From the NCBI RefSeq assembly GCF_000719095.1, contig NZ_JOEH01000016.1, positions 1 to 64,000 of the forward strand: a DNA stretch of 64,000 nucleotides. Reading direction: 5' to 3'. How positions within the stretch are numbered: the stretch's first letter is position 1; the number at the start of each line of letters is the position of its first letter. Below the pieces are notes generated by a model. That model ran no database searches. It saw nothing but the letters and a program-made list of their open reading frames with translations, and had not been told where the DNA came from. This DNA comes from Streptacidiphilus jeojiense. GTDB lineage: Bacteria > Actinomycetota > Actinomycetes > Streptomycetales > Streptomycetaceae. A program made the translations under genes and the position numbers. Shown here in pieces: positions 1 through 9,532 of the stretch.

Positions 1-64
1 AGCCCCCCCCCCCCCCCCGCCCCCCCCCCGCCCCACTGCACAAACCCCCGCCGAAGGCGAAACC
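1..64. other. C-rich tract at window edge
   Basis: Near-continuous cytosine runs broken by single G residues lie just past the thiolase stop codon. I see no gene and no clear stem. It may be a real homopolymer-rich spacer or an assembly-sensitive site. Confidence 0.5.
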
Positions 65-1243
65 TCAGCGCACCCGAACGATCAGGGCATCGCCCTGCCC
101 GCCCCCACCGCACAGCGCCGCCGCACCGACACCGCCGCCGCGCCGCTTCAGCTCAAGGGCCAGCGACAAGACCAACCGAGCCCCGGACATCCCGATCGGG
201 TGACCCAGCGCGATGGCCCCGCCGTTGACGTTCACCTTGTCGAGCGAAATCCCCAGGTCCTTGACCGACTGCACCGCGACCGCGGCGAACGCCTCGTTGA
301 TCTCGACCAGGTCCAGGTCCTCGACGGTGAGACCCTCCTTGGCCAGCGCAGCGAGGATCGCGTTGGAGGGCTGCGACTGCAGCGAGTTGTCGGGGCCGGC
401 CACATTGCCGTGGGCGCCGATCTCGGCGATCCAGGAGAGCCCCAGCTCCTCGGCCTTGGCCTTGCTCATCACCACCACCGCGGCGGCGCCGTCGGAGATC
501 TGCGAGGCCGACCCCGCAGTGATCGTGCCGTCCCGGGTGAACGCCGGACGCAGCTTGGCGAGCGACTCCACCGTGGTCTCCGGACGGACCCCCTCGTCCG
601 CGGCGAAGCGCAGCGCCTCGCCGCGCCGCTGCGGGATCTCCACCGGGACGATCTCCGCGTCGAACACCCCGTTCTTGGCCGCGGCGGCGGCGAGCTGGTG
701 CGAGCGCGCGGCGACGGCGTCCTGGGAGGCCCGGTCGATGCCCAGGCGGGTGTTGTGGGTCTCGGTGGACTCGCCCATGGGGATGTTGTCGAAGGCGTCG
801 GTGAGGCCGTCGTGGGCCATCGCGTCGAGCATCTCGATCGCGCCGTACTTGTAGCCCTCGCGGGACTTGGGGAGCAGGTGCGGGGCGTTGGTCATGGACT
901 CCTGGCCGCCGGCCACGACGATGTCGAACTCGCCGGCCCGGATCAGCTGGTCGGCCAGGGCGATGGCGTCCAGCCCGGAGAGGCAGACCTTGTTGATGGT
1001 GAGGGCCGGGACGTTCATGGGGATGCCGGCCTTGACCGCGGCCTGGCGGGCCGGGATCTGGCCGGCGCCGGCCTGCAGCACCTGGCCCATGATCACGTAC
1101 TGGACCTGGTCGCCGGTGATCCCCGCCCGGGAGAGGGCCTCCTTGATGGCGATGCCACCGAGGTCCGCTCCGGAGAAGCCCTTCAGTGAGCCGAGCAGGC
1201 GGCCCATCGGAGTGCGCGCGCCCGCGACGATCACATTGGTCAT
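65..1243 (-). CDS. acetyl-CoA C-acetyltransferase (thiolase)
   Basis: Cytosolic thiolase that condenses or cleaves acetyl-CoA/acetoacetyl-CoA (392 aa, the normal family length). The nucleophilic Cys lies in [11 protein letters not shown]. The C-terminal half has [21 protein letters not shown] with the active-site His, and the second Cys in [10 protein letters not shown]. The ATG at 1243 follows an AAGGGG ribosome site and begins with the typical [12 protein letters not shown]; the frame stays open further upstream but that part does not resemble the family. It is divergent from methylmalonyl-CoA epimerase, which fits short-chain acyl-CoA metabolism. Substrate chain length cannot be fixed from sequence. 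Confidence 0.93.
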   Translation of the reverse strand: MTNVIVAGARTPMGRLLGSLKGFSGADLGGIAIKEALSRAGITGDQVQYVIMGQVLQAGAGQIPARQAAVKAGIPMNVPALTINKVCLSGLDAIALADQLIRAGEFDIVVAGGQESMTNAPHLLPKSREGYKYGAIEMLDAMAHDGLTDAFDNIPMGESTETHNTRLGIDRASQDAVAARSHQLAAAAAKNGVFDAEIVPVEIPQRRGEALRFAADEGVRPETTVESLAKLRPAFTRDGTITAGSASQISDGAAAVVVMSKAKAEELGLSWIAEIGAHGNVAGPDNSLQSQPSNAILAALAKEGLTVEDLDLVEINEAFAAVAVQSVKDLGISLDKVNVNGGAIALGHPIGMSGARLVLSLALELKRRGGGVGAAALCGGGGQGDALIVRVR

Positions 1244-1444
1244 TTCGTAGCCCCTTTGCTGCGATGAGGGTCTGAACGCAACGCTGCCACGTCTCTGCGA
1301 TCCAGGGTTTGAGGCCAAGATACTGACGCGTAACGCCTTCGTCACGGCTGACGCAGTGTGATCACGCGCACGGTTAACGTGGGTTTACCCGGGGGCGCCG
1401 CATACGCTTCATTGGAGGACTCCAAGGCCCTCAGGGAGGGAATC

Positions 1445-1876
1445 GTGCTCACTCGGATCGATCACATCGGTATCGCCTGTTTCGATTTGGACAAGACTGT
1501 GGAGTTCTACCGGGCCACGTACGGCTTCGAGGTGTTCCACAGCGAGGTCAACGAGGAGCAGGGGGTGCGCGAGGCCATGCTCAAGATCAACGAGACCGGT
1601 GACGGCGGCGCCTCGTACCTGCAGCTGCTGGAGCCCACCCGGGAGGACTCCGCGGTGGGGAAGTGGCTTGCGAAGAACGGCGAGGGGGTGCACCACATCG
1701 CGTTCGGGACGGCGGACGTGGACGGCGACGCCGCGGCGATCCGGGACAAGGGTGTGCGGGTGCTCTACGACGAGCCGCGGATCGGCTCGATGGGGTCGCG
1801 TATCACCTTCCTGCACCCCAAGGACTGCGGAGGTGTGCTCACCGAACTGGTCACGTCCGGGAAGACCCACGAGTAA
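1445..1876 (+). CDS. mce: methylmalonyl-CoA epimerase
   Basis: Interconverts (R)- and (S)-methylmalonyl-CoA, linking propionyl-CoA carboxylation to the B12-dependent mutase. It is a single VOC-fold protein of 143 aa. Metal-ligand positions are visible as the His of RIDHIGIA, the His of VHHIAF and the Glu of LTELV near the C-terminus. The GTG at 1445 follows GGGAGG with good spacing and gives the usual (M)LTRIDHIG start; an in-frame start at 1358 would add 29 unrelated residues. Placement between thiolase and scy matches the Streptomyces order. Confidence 0.93.
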   Translation: MLTRIDHIGIACFDLDKTVEFYRATYGFEVFHSEVNEEQGVREAMLKINETGDGGASYLQLLEPTREDSAVGKWLAKNGEGVHHIAFGTADVDGDAAAIRDKGVRVLYDEPRIGSMGSRITFLHPKDCGGVLTELVTSGKTHE

Positions 1877-2090
1877 CCTGAAAAGCCACCCGTACCCCCC
1901 TGCGCTTCAGGCCCGTGACATGAGAAAATACCGCGGTGCCCGGATAGCGGGGGCGTGGGTGGACGCGGGTGAGCGGGGTCCCCGGGATCTGTCACCATGT
2001 CTCCCTAAGGCACGATGACATCAAGGAGCTCACCCGGACGGCCGAAGCCGTGGGGTGGCGACCCGACCAGGAGACGGATGGGACCGCGGA

Positions 2091-5000
2091 GTGCGGGGCT
2101 ACGAGGTTGACGATCAGCTCTCCAAGTTCGAAGCCAGGATGGACAAGCTTCGAACCGAGCGGGAGAAGGCCGTCACGCATGCCGAGGACCTCGCCTACCA
2201 GGTGGAGGTCCTTCGGGCGAAGCTGCACGAGTCGCGTCGGCAGCTCGCCCAGCCGCGCGCGTTCGACTCCGTGGCCGGTCAGGCCGAGCAGATCCTGCGG
2301 AACGCCGAGATGCAGGCGGAGCAGCTCCGGGCCGACGCCGAGCGGATGCGCCTGGAGGCGCAGAACACCACCCAGCGGGTGATGGCCGAGGCCGCCGAGC
2401 GCAGCGCCCGGGTGCAGGCCGAGTGGGCCGCGGAGGCGGAGAACCGGCGTCGCCAGCTGGAGCAGGAGCTCGCCGAGCTGCGCCGCAACGCCGAGCGGCA
2501 TGTGAACGAGAACGTCTCCTGGGCCGAGCAGACCCGAGCCGGGACCGAGGAGCAGGCCCGGCGGGTGCTGGAGGAGGCCCGGGTCGAGGCCGAGCGGCTG
2601 CTGGCGTCCGCCAGGGCCGAGGCGATGGCGGTGTCCGAGCAGGCGACCTCGCAGGTCGCCGCGGACGTGCAGTCGACCAGGGCCGAGGCCGACCAGGTGC
2701 TGCTGCGGGCCAGGACCGAGGCCGAGCGGCTGCTCGGCGCGGCCGCCGCACAGGCCCAGGACGCCACCCAGCGGGCCGAGAGCGTCAAGCAGTCCGCGCA
2801 GAGCGAGGCCGGCCAGCAGCTGCAGGCCGCGCAGGGCGAGATCGAGGCGCTGCGGCTGGAGGCCGAGCAGTACCGGCGCGAGGCCGAGGAGCTGCGGGCC
2901 GCGGCCCAGCAGCTGCAGGCGGACGCCGAGGCGGCGGCCACGCGCCGGCTGTCCGAGGTCGAGGCCTCCAGCGAGCAGCGGACCGCCACCGCCAAGTCCG
3001 AGGTGGCCCGGATGGTGGCGACGGCCACCAGGGAGGCCGAGCAGCTCAGGGCGGACGCCCAGCAGCTCATGGAGGAGGCCAGGGCCGAGGTCGAGCGGTT
3101 CACCGCGGAGGCCGAGGAGTCCGCCGAGGCGCTGCGGCGCGAGGCCGAGGAGTCCGGCCGCACCGAGGGCGCCGCGAGCGCGACGGTGCACCTGGCGAAG
3201 GCCGCCCGTACCGCCGAGGATGTGCTCAGCCGGGCCACCCGGGAGGCCGAGGAGACCACCGCGAGCGCCGCCGAGGAGGCGGAGCGGATCCGCACCGAGG
3301 CCCGGGCCGAGGTGGAGCGGCTGCGGGCGGAGAGCCGGGCCGCGGCCGAGCAGGCGCAGGGCAGCGTCATAGAGGAGATCCAGGCGCACCAGGACGCGGC
3401 GGCGGAGCTGCGGGCCGAGGCCGAGACCCAGCGGGCCGAGGCCGCCGTGGAGGCCGAGAAGGTGCGCGGGGAGGCGCGTCGGCAGGCCATAACCCAGATC
3501 GAGGAGGCCGCCCGCACCGCCGAGGAGCTGCTGGTCCGGGCCAAGGCGGACGCGGACGAGCTGCGCGGCGGCGCGGCGGTGGAGCTGGCGAAGCTGCGCG
3601 AGCGGGCCAACGAGCAGGCCCAGGAGGTGCAGGGCCGCGCGGAGGCGGTGCTGGCGCGGGCCAGGGCCGAGGCCGAGCGGCTGCGGAACACCGCGCAGCA
3701 GGAGCGGGACGAGGCCGCGGCGGCGCAGGAGCAGGAGCGGGAGCGGATCCTGGAGGCGGCCGAGCAGGCCGCCCGGGAGCGCGCCGAGCAGGCCGAGGCA
3801 GCGGCGGCCGAGGTCGCCGCCCAGGTCGAGCGGGAGCGGACCGAGCTGCTGGCCGCCGCCGCGCACGAGCGGGACCAGGTGCTGGCCGCCGCCGAGCAGC
3901 TGGCCAGGGAACGGGGCGAGGAGGCCGCGGCGGCTGCGGCCGCGCTCCAGGAGCAGTCCCGCGAGGAGCACGCCCGGGCATCCGAGGAGGCCGAGCGGCT
4001 GGCCGAGGAGTCCCGCCAGGCGTACGCGGACGCGGCCGAGGAGCTGGAGCGCCGCAAGGTCCGCGCCGAGGAGGACGAGGCGGCCGCCGCGGCGGCGCTG
4101 GCCGAGGCCGGGGTGGAGCGGGAGCGGCTGCTCGCCGAGGCCGAGACCGAGCTGGCCGCGCTGCGGGTGGAGTCGGCCGCGCAGGCGGAGGCGGAGTACG
4201 CCGAGGCGCAGCGGCACCGCGGCGACGCCGAGCAGTTGCAGGCGGAGGCCGCGGCGGCGCTGGCCGCGGCCGGCGACGAGGCCGAGCGGATCCGGATCGA
4301 GGCCGCCGAGGCCGCGGCGCAGGGCGAACGGGAGCGCGGCGAGCTGCTGGGCGCGGCCCAGGCGGATGCCGAACGGATGCGGGCCGAGGCCGCCGCCGAG
4401 GGCGAGGGTGTGCGTTCCGCCGCCGAGTCCGAGGCCCGGCGGCAGGGCGAGGAGATCGACCGGCTGCGGGCCGAGGTCGCCGAGGCCAACGCCCGGGGCG
4501 AGGCGGAGCGGGCCGAACTGCTGGGCGCCGCACGGGCGGAGGCCGAGCGGCTGCAGACCGAGGCGCTCGACGCCGCCGCCCGGGGCGAGGCGGAGCGGGC
4601 CGAACTGCTGGGCGCGGCACAGGCGGAGGCCGAGCGGCTGCGGGCGGAGTCCGTCACGGCCGCGGCGCAGGGCGAGGCCGAGCGGGACGAGTTGCTGGCG
4701 GCGGCCCGGGACGAGGCCGCGCAGTTGAAGGCGGAGATCGCCGAGACCGGGGCGCAGGCCGAGCGCGAACGGGCCCAGCTGCAGGCCGATGCCGAGCGCG
4801 AGGCGCTCCAGGTACGGGAGTTGGCGACCGGCGAAGCCGCCAGGGTGCGGGCCGAGGCCGAGCAGGCCGCGGCGGCCGCGGTGGCGGCGGCCGAGGACGA
4901 GGCCGCCCAGGTGCGGCAGTCCGTGGCCGGCATGTACGAGGCCGCCGAGAGCCAGACCACGCAGCTGCGCGCCACCGCCGAGCGGGAGACCGCCGAGCTG

Positions 5001-6329
5001 CGCGAGAGCGCGGCGGCCGCGGCTGCGGAGATCCGGGAGCAGGCCGCCGCCGAGGCCGCGCGGCTGCGCGCCGAGGCCGAGGCCGAGTTGGCGCAGGCCC
5101 AGGCCGACGGCGCCGAGCTCAGGGCGGTCGCGCAGGCCGAGCGGGAGCGGCTGGACCAGGCCGCGGAGGCCGAGCGGCAGCGGCTGGTTCAGGAGGCCGA
5201 GGCGGTCAGGGCCGCCGGCCGGGCCGAGGCGGCCCGGGTCATCGACGAGGCGCAGGCCCTGGCCGACTCGGTGACCGGTGACGCCGAGACCGCGGCGCTG
5301 GCGACCACCGCCGCCGCCGAGGAGCAGGCCGACGCCATGGTGTCGGCCGCCCGCAAGGAGGCCGAGCGGCTGGCCGCCGAGGGCGCGGCGGAGGGCGCGG
5401 CGCTGGTCGAGCGGGCCCGCTCGGACGCGGACGTGATGCTGGTGGAGGCCCGCAGGGACGCCACCGCCATACGGGAACGCGCCGAGGAGCTCCGGGACCG
5501 CACCGACGCCGAGACCACCGCACTGCACGAGCGGGCCCGCAAGGAGTCCGCCGAGGCCATGAAGGCTGCCGGGGAGCGCGTGGACAAGCTGGTGGCCGCG
5601 GCCACCGAGCAGGTCGACGACGCCCAGCAGCGGGCCGCCAAGGCCCTCGCCGAGGCGCAGTCCCGGGCGGCCAAACTGGTCACCGACGCCGAGGAGAAGG
5701 CCGGAGAGCTTGTCGCCGCCGCCGAGCGGGAGGCTGCGGAGACGCAGTCCGACGCGTCGACGGAGGCGAGCAAGGTCCGCCTGGCAGCCGTCCGCAAGGC
5801 GGAGGCGCTGCTGAAGGAGGCGGAGCAGAAGCTCAGCGGGTCCACCGCCACGGCGGAGGCCCGCGAGGCCGAGGCCGCGGAGCACCTGGCCACGGCCAGG
5901 ACCGAGGCGGAGCAGCTGCGTGCCGCTGCCGCCGAGGCCGCGGAGCGGATCCGCAAGGAGGCCGTCCAGGCCGCGCAGGAGGAGATCGCCCGGGCCCGCG
6001 AGGAGTCCGAGCAGCTCACCGACGAGGCGCTGGCGGAAGCCCAGCGGATCACCGACGAGGGCCGTCGTGAACTCGACGAGCTCGTCAACCGCAGGAAGGA
6101 CATCAACACCGAGATCGCCCGGGTGCAGGATGTCCTGCAGGCCCTGGAGTCCTTCGAGGCTCCGTCAGGGTCCGGGGCGGGCAAGAGCAACGGGGGAAGC
6201 AACAACGGGTCCGACGGCGGTCGGAGCGGCGGCCGGGGCGCGTCCCCGGCGGGGGTCGGCGCGGGCGCGACCCGGGCGGGCGGAACCCGTCTGGGGGACA
6301 AACACAGAGACGCCGCACCACCCGATTGA
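2091..6329 (+). CDS. scy: Scy, giant coiled-coil polarity scaffold
   Basis: About 1412 residues, almost entirely Ala/Glu/Arg-rich coiled coil. Scy is the apical scaffold of Streptomyces hyphae; it organises DivIVA and FilP in the polarisome at the growing tip and marks new tips. The N-terminus reads VRGYE followed by SKFEARMDKLRTEREKA, as in known Scy proteins, and the C-terminus ends in a Gly/Ser-rich disordered tail (about the last 60 residues). Around 4323-4757 a 29-residue unit with GEAERAELLGAA recurs. The start was set at GTG 2091 by family similarity; another in-frame GTG at 2055 has little support. filP follows directly. Often misannotated as a cellulose-binding protein. Confidence 0.93.
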   Translation: MRGYEVDDQLSKFEARMDKLRTEREKAVTHAEDLAYQVEVLRAKLHESRRQLAQPRAFDSVAGQAEQILRNAEMQAEQLRADAERMRLEAQNTTQRVMAEAAERSARVQAEWAAEAENRRRQLEQELAELRRNAERHVNENVSWAEQTRAGTEEQARRVLEEARVEAERLLASARAEAMAVSEQATSQVAADVQSTRAEADQVLLRARTEAERLLGAAAAQAQDATQRAESVKQSAQSEAGQQLQAAQGEIEALRLEAEQYRREAEELRAAAQQLQADAEAAATRRLSEVEASSEQRTATAKSEVARMVATATREAEQLRADAQQLMEEARAEVERFTAEAEESAEALRREAEESGRTEGAASATVHLAKAARTAEDVLSRATREAEETTASAAEEAERIRTEARAEVERLRAESRAAAEQAQGSVIEEIQAHQDAAAELRAEAETQRAEAAVEAEKVRGEARRQAITQIEEAARTAEELLVRAKADADELRGGAAVELAKLRERANEQAQEVQGRAEAVLARARAEAERLRNTAQQERDEAAAAQEQERERILEAAEQAARERAEQAEAAAAEVAAQVERERTELLAAAAHERDQVLAAAEQLARERGEEAAAAAAALQEQSREEHARASEEAERLAEESRQAYADAAEELERRKVRAEEDEAAAAAALAEAGVERERLLAEAETELAALRVESAAQAEAEYAEAQRHRGDAEQLQAEAAAALAAAGDEAERIRIEAAEAAAQGERERGELLGAAQADAERMRAEAAAEGEGVRSAAESEARRQGEEIDRLRAEVAEANARGEAERAELLGAARAEAERLQTEALDAAARGEAERAELLGAAQAEAERLRAESVTAAAQGEAERDELLAAARDEAAQLKAEIAETGAQAERERAQLQADAEREALQVRELATGEAARVRAEAEQAAAAAVAAAEDEAAQVRQSVAGMYEAAESQTTQLRATAERETAELRESAAAAAAEIREQAAAEAARLRAEAEAELAQAQADGAELRAVAQAERERLDQAAEAERQRLVQEAEAVRAAGRAEAARVIDEAQALADSVTGDAETAALATTAAAEEQADAMVSAARKEAERLAAEGAAEGAALVERARSDADVMLVEARRDATAIRERAEELRDRTDAETTALHERARKESAEAMKAAGERVDKLVAAATEQVDDAQQRAAKALAEAQSRAAKLVTDAEEKAGELVAAAEREAAETQSDASTEASKVRLAAVRKAEALLKEAEQKLSGSTATAEAREAEAAEHLATARTEAEQLRAAAAEAAERIRKEAVQAAQEEIARAREESEQLTDEALAEAQRITDEGRRELDELVNRRKDINTEIARVQDVLQALESFEAPSGSGAGKSNGGSNNGSDGGRSGGRGASPAGVGAGATRAGGTRLGDKHRDAAPPD

Positions 6330-6440
6330 GCGGACATTCTCCACTCTTCATGGGCTTTCAGCCGATGACACTCCGAATCCGTGCCAGGATTCGCCTATTC
6401 ACCTCACACCTCACCGGGCATACGACAGGAACTCCACCCC

Positions 6441-7376
6441 ATGAGCGATCCACACTCTCCGCACGGCTTCGACACCGTGCGCCGCGGGTACGAGCGTGCT
6501 CAGGTCGACGAGCGCATCAGCAAGCTGGTCGCAGACCGGGACAGCGCCCTCGCCCGCATCACCGCACTCGAGAAGCGCATCGAGGAGCTTCACCTCGAAA
6601 CGCAGAACGCGCAGGCCCAGGTCACCGACTCGGAGCCGTCGTACGCGGGTCTCGGCGCACGCGTCGAGAAGATCCTGCGCCTGGCCGAGGAGGAGGCGAA
6701 GGACCTGCGCGAGGAGGCCCGTCGCGCCGCCGAGCAGCACCGCGAGCTCGCCGAGGCCGCCGCGCAGCAGGTCCGCAGCGAGGCCGAGACCTACGCCAAG
6801 GACCGCAAGGCCAAGGCCGAGGACGAGGGCCAGCGCATCGTCGACAAGGCGAAGACCGACTCGACCCAGCTGCGCGCCGAGGCCACCAAGGACGCGCAGA
6901 ACAAGCGCGAGGAGGCCGACGCCCTCTTCGAGGAGACCCGCGCCAAGGCGGCCCAGGCCGCCGCGGACTTCGAGACCAACCTGGCCAAGCGTCGCGAGCA
7001 GTCCGAGCGTGATCTGGCTGCCCGTCAGGCCAAGGCCGAGAAGCGCCTCGCGGAGATCGAGCACCGCGCGGAGCAGCTCCGCCTGGAGGCGGAGAAGCTG
7101 CGTACGGACGCCGAGCGCCGCGCCCGGCAGACCGTCGAGACGGCCCAGCGCCAGTCCGAGGACATCGTCGCGGACGCCAACGCCAAGGCGGACCGCATCC
7201 GCAGCGAGTCCGAGCGCGAGCTGGCCGCCCTGACGAACCGTCGGGACAGCATCAACGCGCAGCTCACCAATGTCCGCGAGATGCTGGCCACCCTCACGGG
7301 TGCGGCTGTCGCCGCGGCGACCCTGCCCGACGACGACTCGCTGACCCGCGGGGTCCCCGCCCAGCAGTCGCGGTAA
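6441..7376 (+). CDS. filP: FilP, intermediate-filament-like protein
   Basis: A 311-residue coiled-coil cytoskeletal protein that forms filament networks behind hyphal tips, gives mechanical stiffness and interacts with DivIVA and Scy. The N-terminal FDTVRRGYERAQVDERI resembles the membrane-end motif of DivIVA. A nearly unbroken coiled coil follows, and the end GVPAQQSR is family-typical. The ATG at 6441 is preceded by AGGA. It follows scy by 111 nt in the same direction and is followed by a hairpin terminator, so scy-filP is likely a unit. Confidence 0.95.
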   Translation: MSDPHSPHGFDTVRRGYERAQVDERISKLVADRDSALARITALEKRIEELHLETQNAQAQVTDSEPSYAGLGARVEKILRLAEEEAKDLREEARRAAEQHRELAEAAAQQVRSEAETYAKDRKAKAEDEGQRIVDKAKTDSTQLRAEATKDAQNKREEADALFEETRAKAAQAAADFETNLAKRREQSERDLAARQAKAEKRLAEIEHRAEQLRLEAEKLRTDAERRARQTVETAQRQSEDIVADANAKADRIRSESERELAALTNRRDSINAQLTNVREMLATLTGAAVAAATLPDDDSLTRGVPAQQSR

Positions 7377-7387
7377 CGCTCCACGAA

Positions 7388-7433
7388 GGCCCGGTCCACC
7401 CCTCTTTTCTGCGGGGGGTACGGACCGGGTTTT
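7388..7433 (+). terminator. terminator after filP
   Basis: Arms CCCGGTCC (7390-7397) and GGACCGGG (7422-7429) are followed by TTTT. It lies 12 nt after the filP stop codon. Confidence 0.8.
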
Positions 7434-7436
7434 CGT

Positions 7437-7562
7437 CTGCGGGCCCGTAGATGGTTGGTCGCGCAGTTCCCCGCGCCCCTGGGGGGCTGCAACTGACCCA
7501 CAGTGGGCAAGTTGCACTACCTAGGGGCGCGGGGAACTGCGCGGCCAGCCACCCACAGACCG
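7437..7562. repeat. nested-hairpin intergenic repeat, copy A
   Basis: Long arms of about 24 nt (7457-7480 and 7523-7546, core GCGCAGTTCCCCGCGCCCCT and its complement) enclose a second perfect stem, TGCAACT (7488-7494) with AGTTGCA (7510-7516). It lies between convergent filP and the hydrolase gene, abutting the latter's stop codon. The same design recurs at 18.6, 20.6, 36.4 and 41.4 kb. It could serve as a bidirectional terminator. Confidence 0.9.
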
Positions 7563-8366
7563 TCAGCCGGAAGCCTCCACCCGCGCCAGCAGCCCCCGTA
7601 CGGCCCAGTTGAAGGCGTCAGGCGACTCCATCGCCGAGAGGTGCCCCACTGCCGGAAGGACCGTCAGGACCACGTCGGGAAGTACCGCAGCCATCGCCTC
7701 GGCGTCGCTCGGCGGAGTGATCGCGTCCTCCTCGCCGACCAGGACCAGCGCCGGGACCTGTACCCCGGCCAGGACGTCCAGTGAACCCGGGCGGGACGCC
7801 ATCGCGCGTTGGGCCCAGGCCACCGCCCGTGGCGAGGCCTCCTCGACCATCGCCCGCAGCCGCTCCTCCAGCCGCGGCCGCTCCCGCACCGAGGTGGCCC
7901 CGAGCAACGGGGAGGGCACCTGCTCGTCCACCAGCAGCCGCACGCTGTCCCTGGCCAGCACCGCCGCCGCGACCCGCTCGCGGTTGGCCCGGGCCTGCTC
8001 GGTGTCCGCGGTGGCCTTGGTGTCGGCGAGCAGCAGCCCTGACAGCCGGTCAGGATGGCGGCGGGCCAGCGCCATGGCGACGTAGCCGCCCATGGACAGC
8101 CCGCCGACGACCGCCCGCTCGATCCCGGCCCGGTCCAGCAGCAGGGCCACGTCGTCGGCCAGCAGGTCCAGCGAGGGCTCGTCGTCGCCCAGTTCGGTGC
8201 CGCCGAAGCCGCGCAGGTCCACGGCGAGGACCCGGGCCTCGGATCCGTCGGCTCCCGGCAGCTCGTCCAACTGCTCCCGCCACATCCGGGAGGACAGCGG
8301 GAAGGCGTGCAGCAGCACGAGGGGGGTGCCGTGGCCGGCCTCACGTACGGAGATGCGATCGGTCAT
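7563..8366 (-). CDS. alpha/beta-fold hydrolase
   Basis: Single-domain alpha/beta hydrolase, 267 aa. Visible motifs are the oxyanion-hole segment LLHAFPLS, the nucleophile elbow GLSMGG (Ser), the acid in GEEDAITPP, and the catalytic His in VGHLSAMESP close to the end. The cap region is short. The family includes 3-oxoadipate enol-lactonase-like enzymes and many esterases; nothing here fixes a substrate. It stands alone, convergent with filP and divergent from the ABC transporter genes. Confidence 0.85.
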   Translation of the reverse strand: MTDRISVREAGHGTPLVLLHAFPLSSRMWREQLDELPGADGSEARVLAVDLRGFGGTELGDDEPSLDLLADDVALLLDRAGIERAVVGGLSMGGYVAMALARRHPDRLSGLLLADTKATADTEQARANRERVAAAVLARDSVRLLVDEQVPSPLLGATSVRERPRLEERLRAMVEEASPRAVAWAQRAMASRPGSLDVLAGVQVPALVLVGEEDAITPPSDAEAMAAVLPDVVLTVLPAVGHLSAMESPDAFNWAVRGLLARVEASG

Positions 8367-8496
8367 GCCGGAAGCCTATGCGCGCCGGATGCCGATGGCC
8401 GGGAGCGACCGGTCGGCCCTATCGAACCGGCATCCCGCCCCCTTCTGCCCTAGTCTGACGCACAGTGACCAGGAACGGGCGGATTGAGGAGCAGGG

Positions 8497-9531
8497 ATGA
8501 TCGAGGTCCATGAGCTGACCAAACGGTACGGCGACAAGCTCGCCGTGGACGGGCTCAGCTTCCAGGTCCCCCAGGGCGTGGTCACCGGCTTCCTCGGTCC
8601 CAACGGCGCGGGCAAGTCCACCACCATGCGGATGATGCTGGACCTGGACCGCCCCACCAGCGGCAGCGTCACCATCGACGGCAGGGCCTACCACCAGCTG
8701 CGGCAGCCGCTGAAGCACATCGGCGCGCTGCTGGAGGCCAAGGCCGTGCACCCGGGCCGCACCGCCTACAACCACCTGCTGTGGCTCGCCAGGAGCAACC
8801 GCATCCCGGTCGGGCGGGTCGACGAGGTGCTTGGCATGGTGGGGCTGCGCGAGGTCGCCAAGCGCAAGTCCGGCGGCTTCTCGCTGGGCATGGGCCAGCG
8901 GCTGGGCATCGCCGCCGCGCTGCTCGGGGACCCCAAGATCCTGATGTTCGACGAACCGGTCAACGGCCTCGACCCGGAGGGCATCCTCTGGGTCCGCAAC
9001 CTGATGAAGCTGCTGGCCCAGGAGGGCCGCACGGTCTTCGTCTCCTCGCACCTGATGAGCGAGATGGCGCTGACGGCGGATCACCTGGTGGTCATCGGCC
9101 AGGGCCGGCTGCTCGCCAACCTGTCGATGGACGAGTTCATCGACCAGAACTCGCACGGCTTCGTCCGGGTCCGCACCCCGCAGCCGGAGGCCCTGCTGGA
9201 GGCGCTGGCGACCGCGGGCATCACCTCCAGGCCGCTCGCCGACGGCGGCTTCGAGGTCGTCGACGGCGACCCGGCCACCATCGGCGACCTGGCCCGCGAC
9301 CACGGCATCGCCCTGCACGAACTCAGCCCCCAGCGGGCGTCGCTGGAGGAGGCCTTCATGCAGATGACCGCGGACTCGGTGGAGTACCGGACCGGCGCCG
9401 ACGGCTCCGCCATCCCGGTCAATCCGGGTAACGCGGCCGGCATCGCACCGCCCCCGCCCGAGGACGGCGGCGGAGGCGGCTGGGGCGCGCAGTGGCAGCA
9501 GCCGGGCGGCAAGCGCCGGAAGGAGAGCTGA
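8497..9531 (+). CDS. ABC transporter ATP-binding protein (ABC-2 type)
   Basis: Nucleotide-binding subunit of an exporter (344 aa). Walker A is GPNGAGKST, the signature is a variant SLGMGQRL in place of LSGGQ, and Walker B is ILMFDEPVNGLDPEG, followed by the switch His in VSSHLMSE. About 110 C-terminal residues after the ATPase core end in a Gly/Pro/Lys-rich tail. GAGGAG precedes the ATG. The permease gene begins one nucleotide after this stop codon, so the two are coupled. Substrate unknown; lipid, antibiotic or peptide efflux are all possible. Confidence 0.9.
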   Translation: MIEVHELTKRYGDKLAVDGLSFQVPQGVVTGFLGPNGAGKSTTMRMMLDLDRPTSGSVTIDGRAYHQLRQPLKHIGALLEAKAVHPGRTAYNHLLWLARSNRIPVGRVDEVLGMVGLREVAKRKSGGFSLGMGQRLGIAAALLGDPKILMFDEPVNGLDPEGILWVRNLMKLLAQEGRTVFVSSHLMSEMALTADHLVVIGQGRLLANLSMDEFIDQNSHGFVRVRTPQPEALLEALATAGITSRPLADGGFEVVDGDPATIGDLARDHGIALHELSPQRASLEEAFMQMTADSVEYRTGADGSAIPVNPGNAAGIAPPPPEDGGGGGWGAQWQQPGGKRRKES

Positions 9532-9532
9532 G

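Noticed and set aside
1992..5885. Very long open frame antisense to scy, Leu/Gly/Arg-rich
   Set aside because: It mirrors the Glu/Ala/Arg codon pattern of scy at high GC; it has no domain and no ribosome site.
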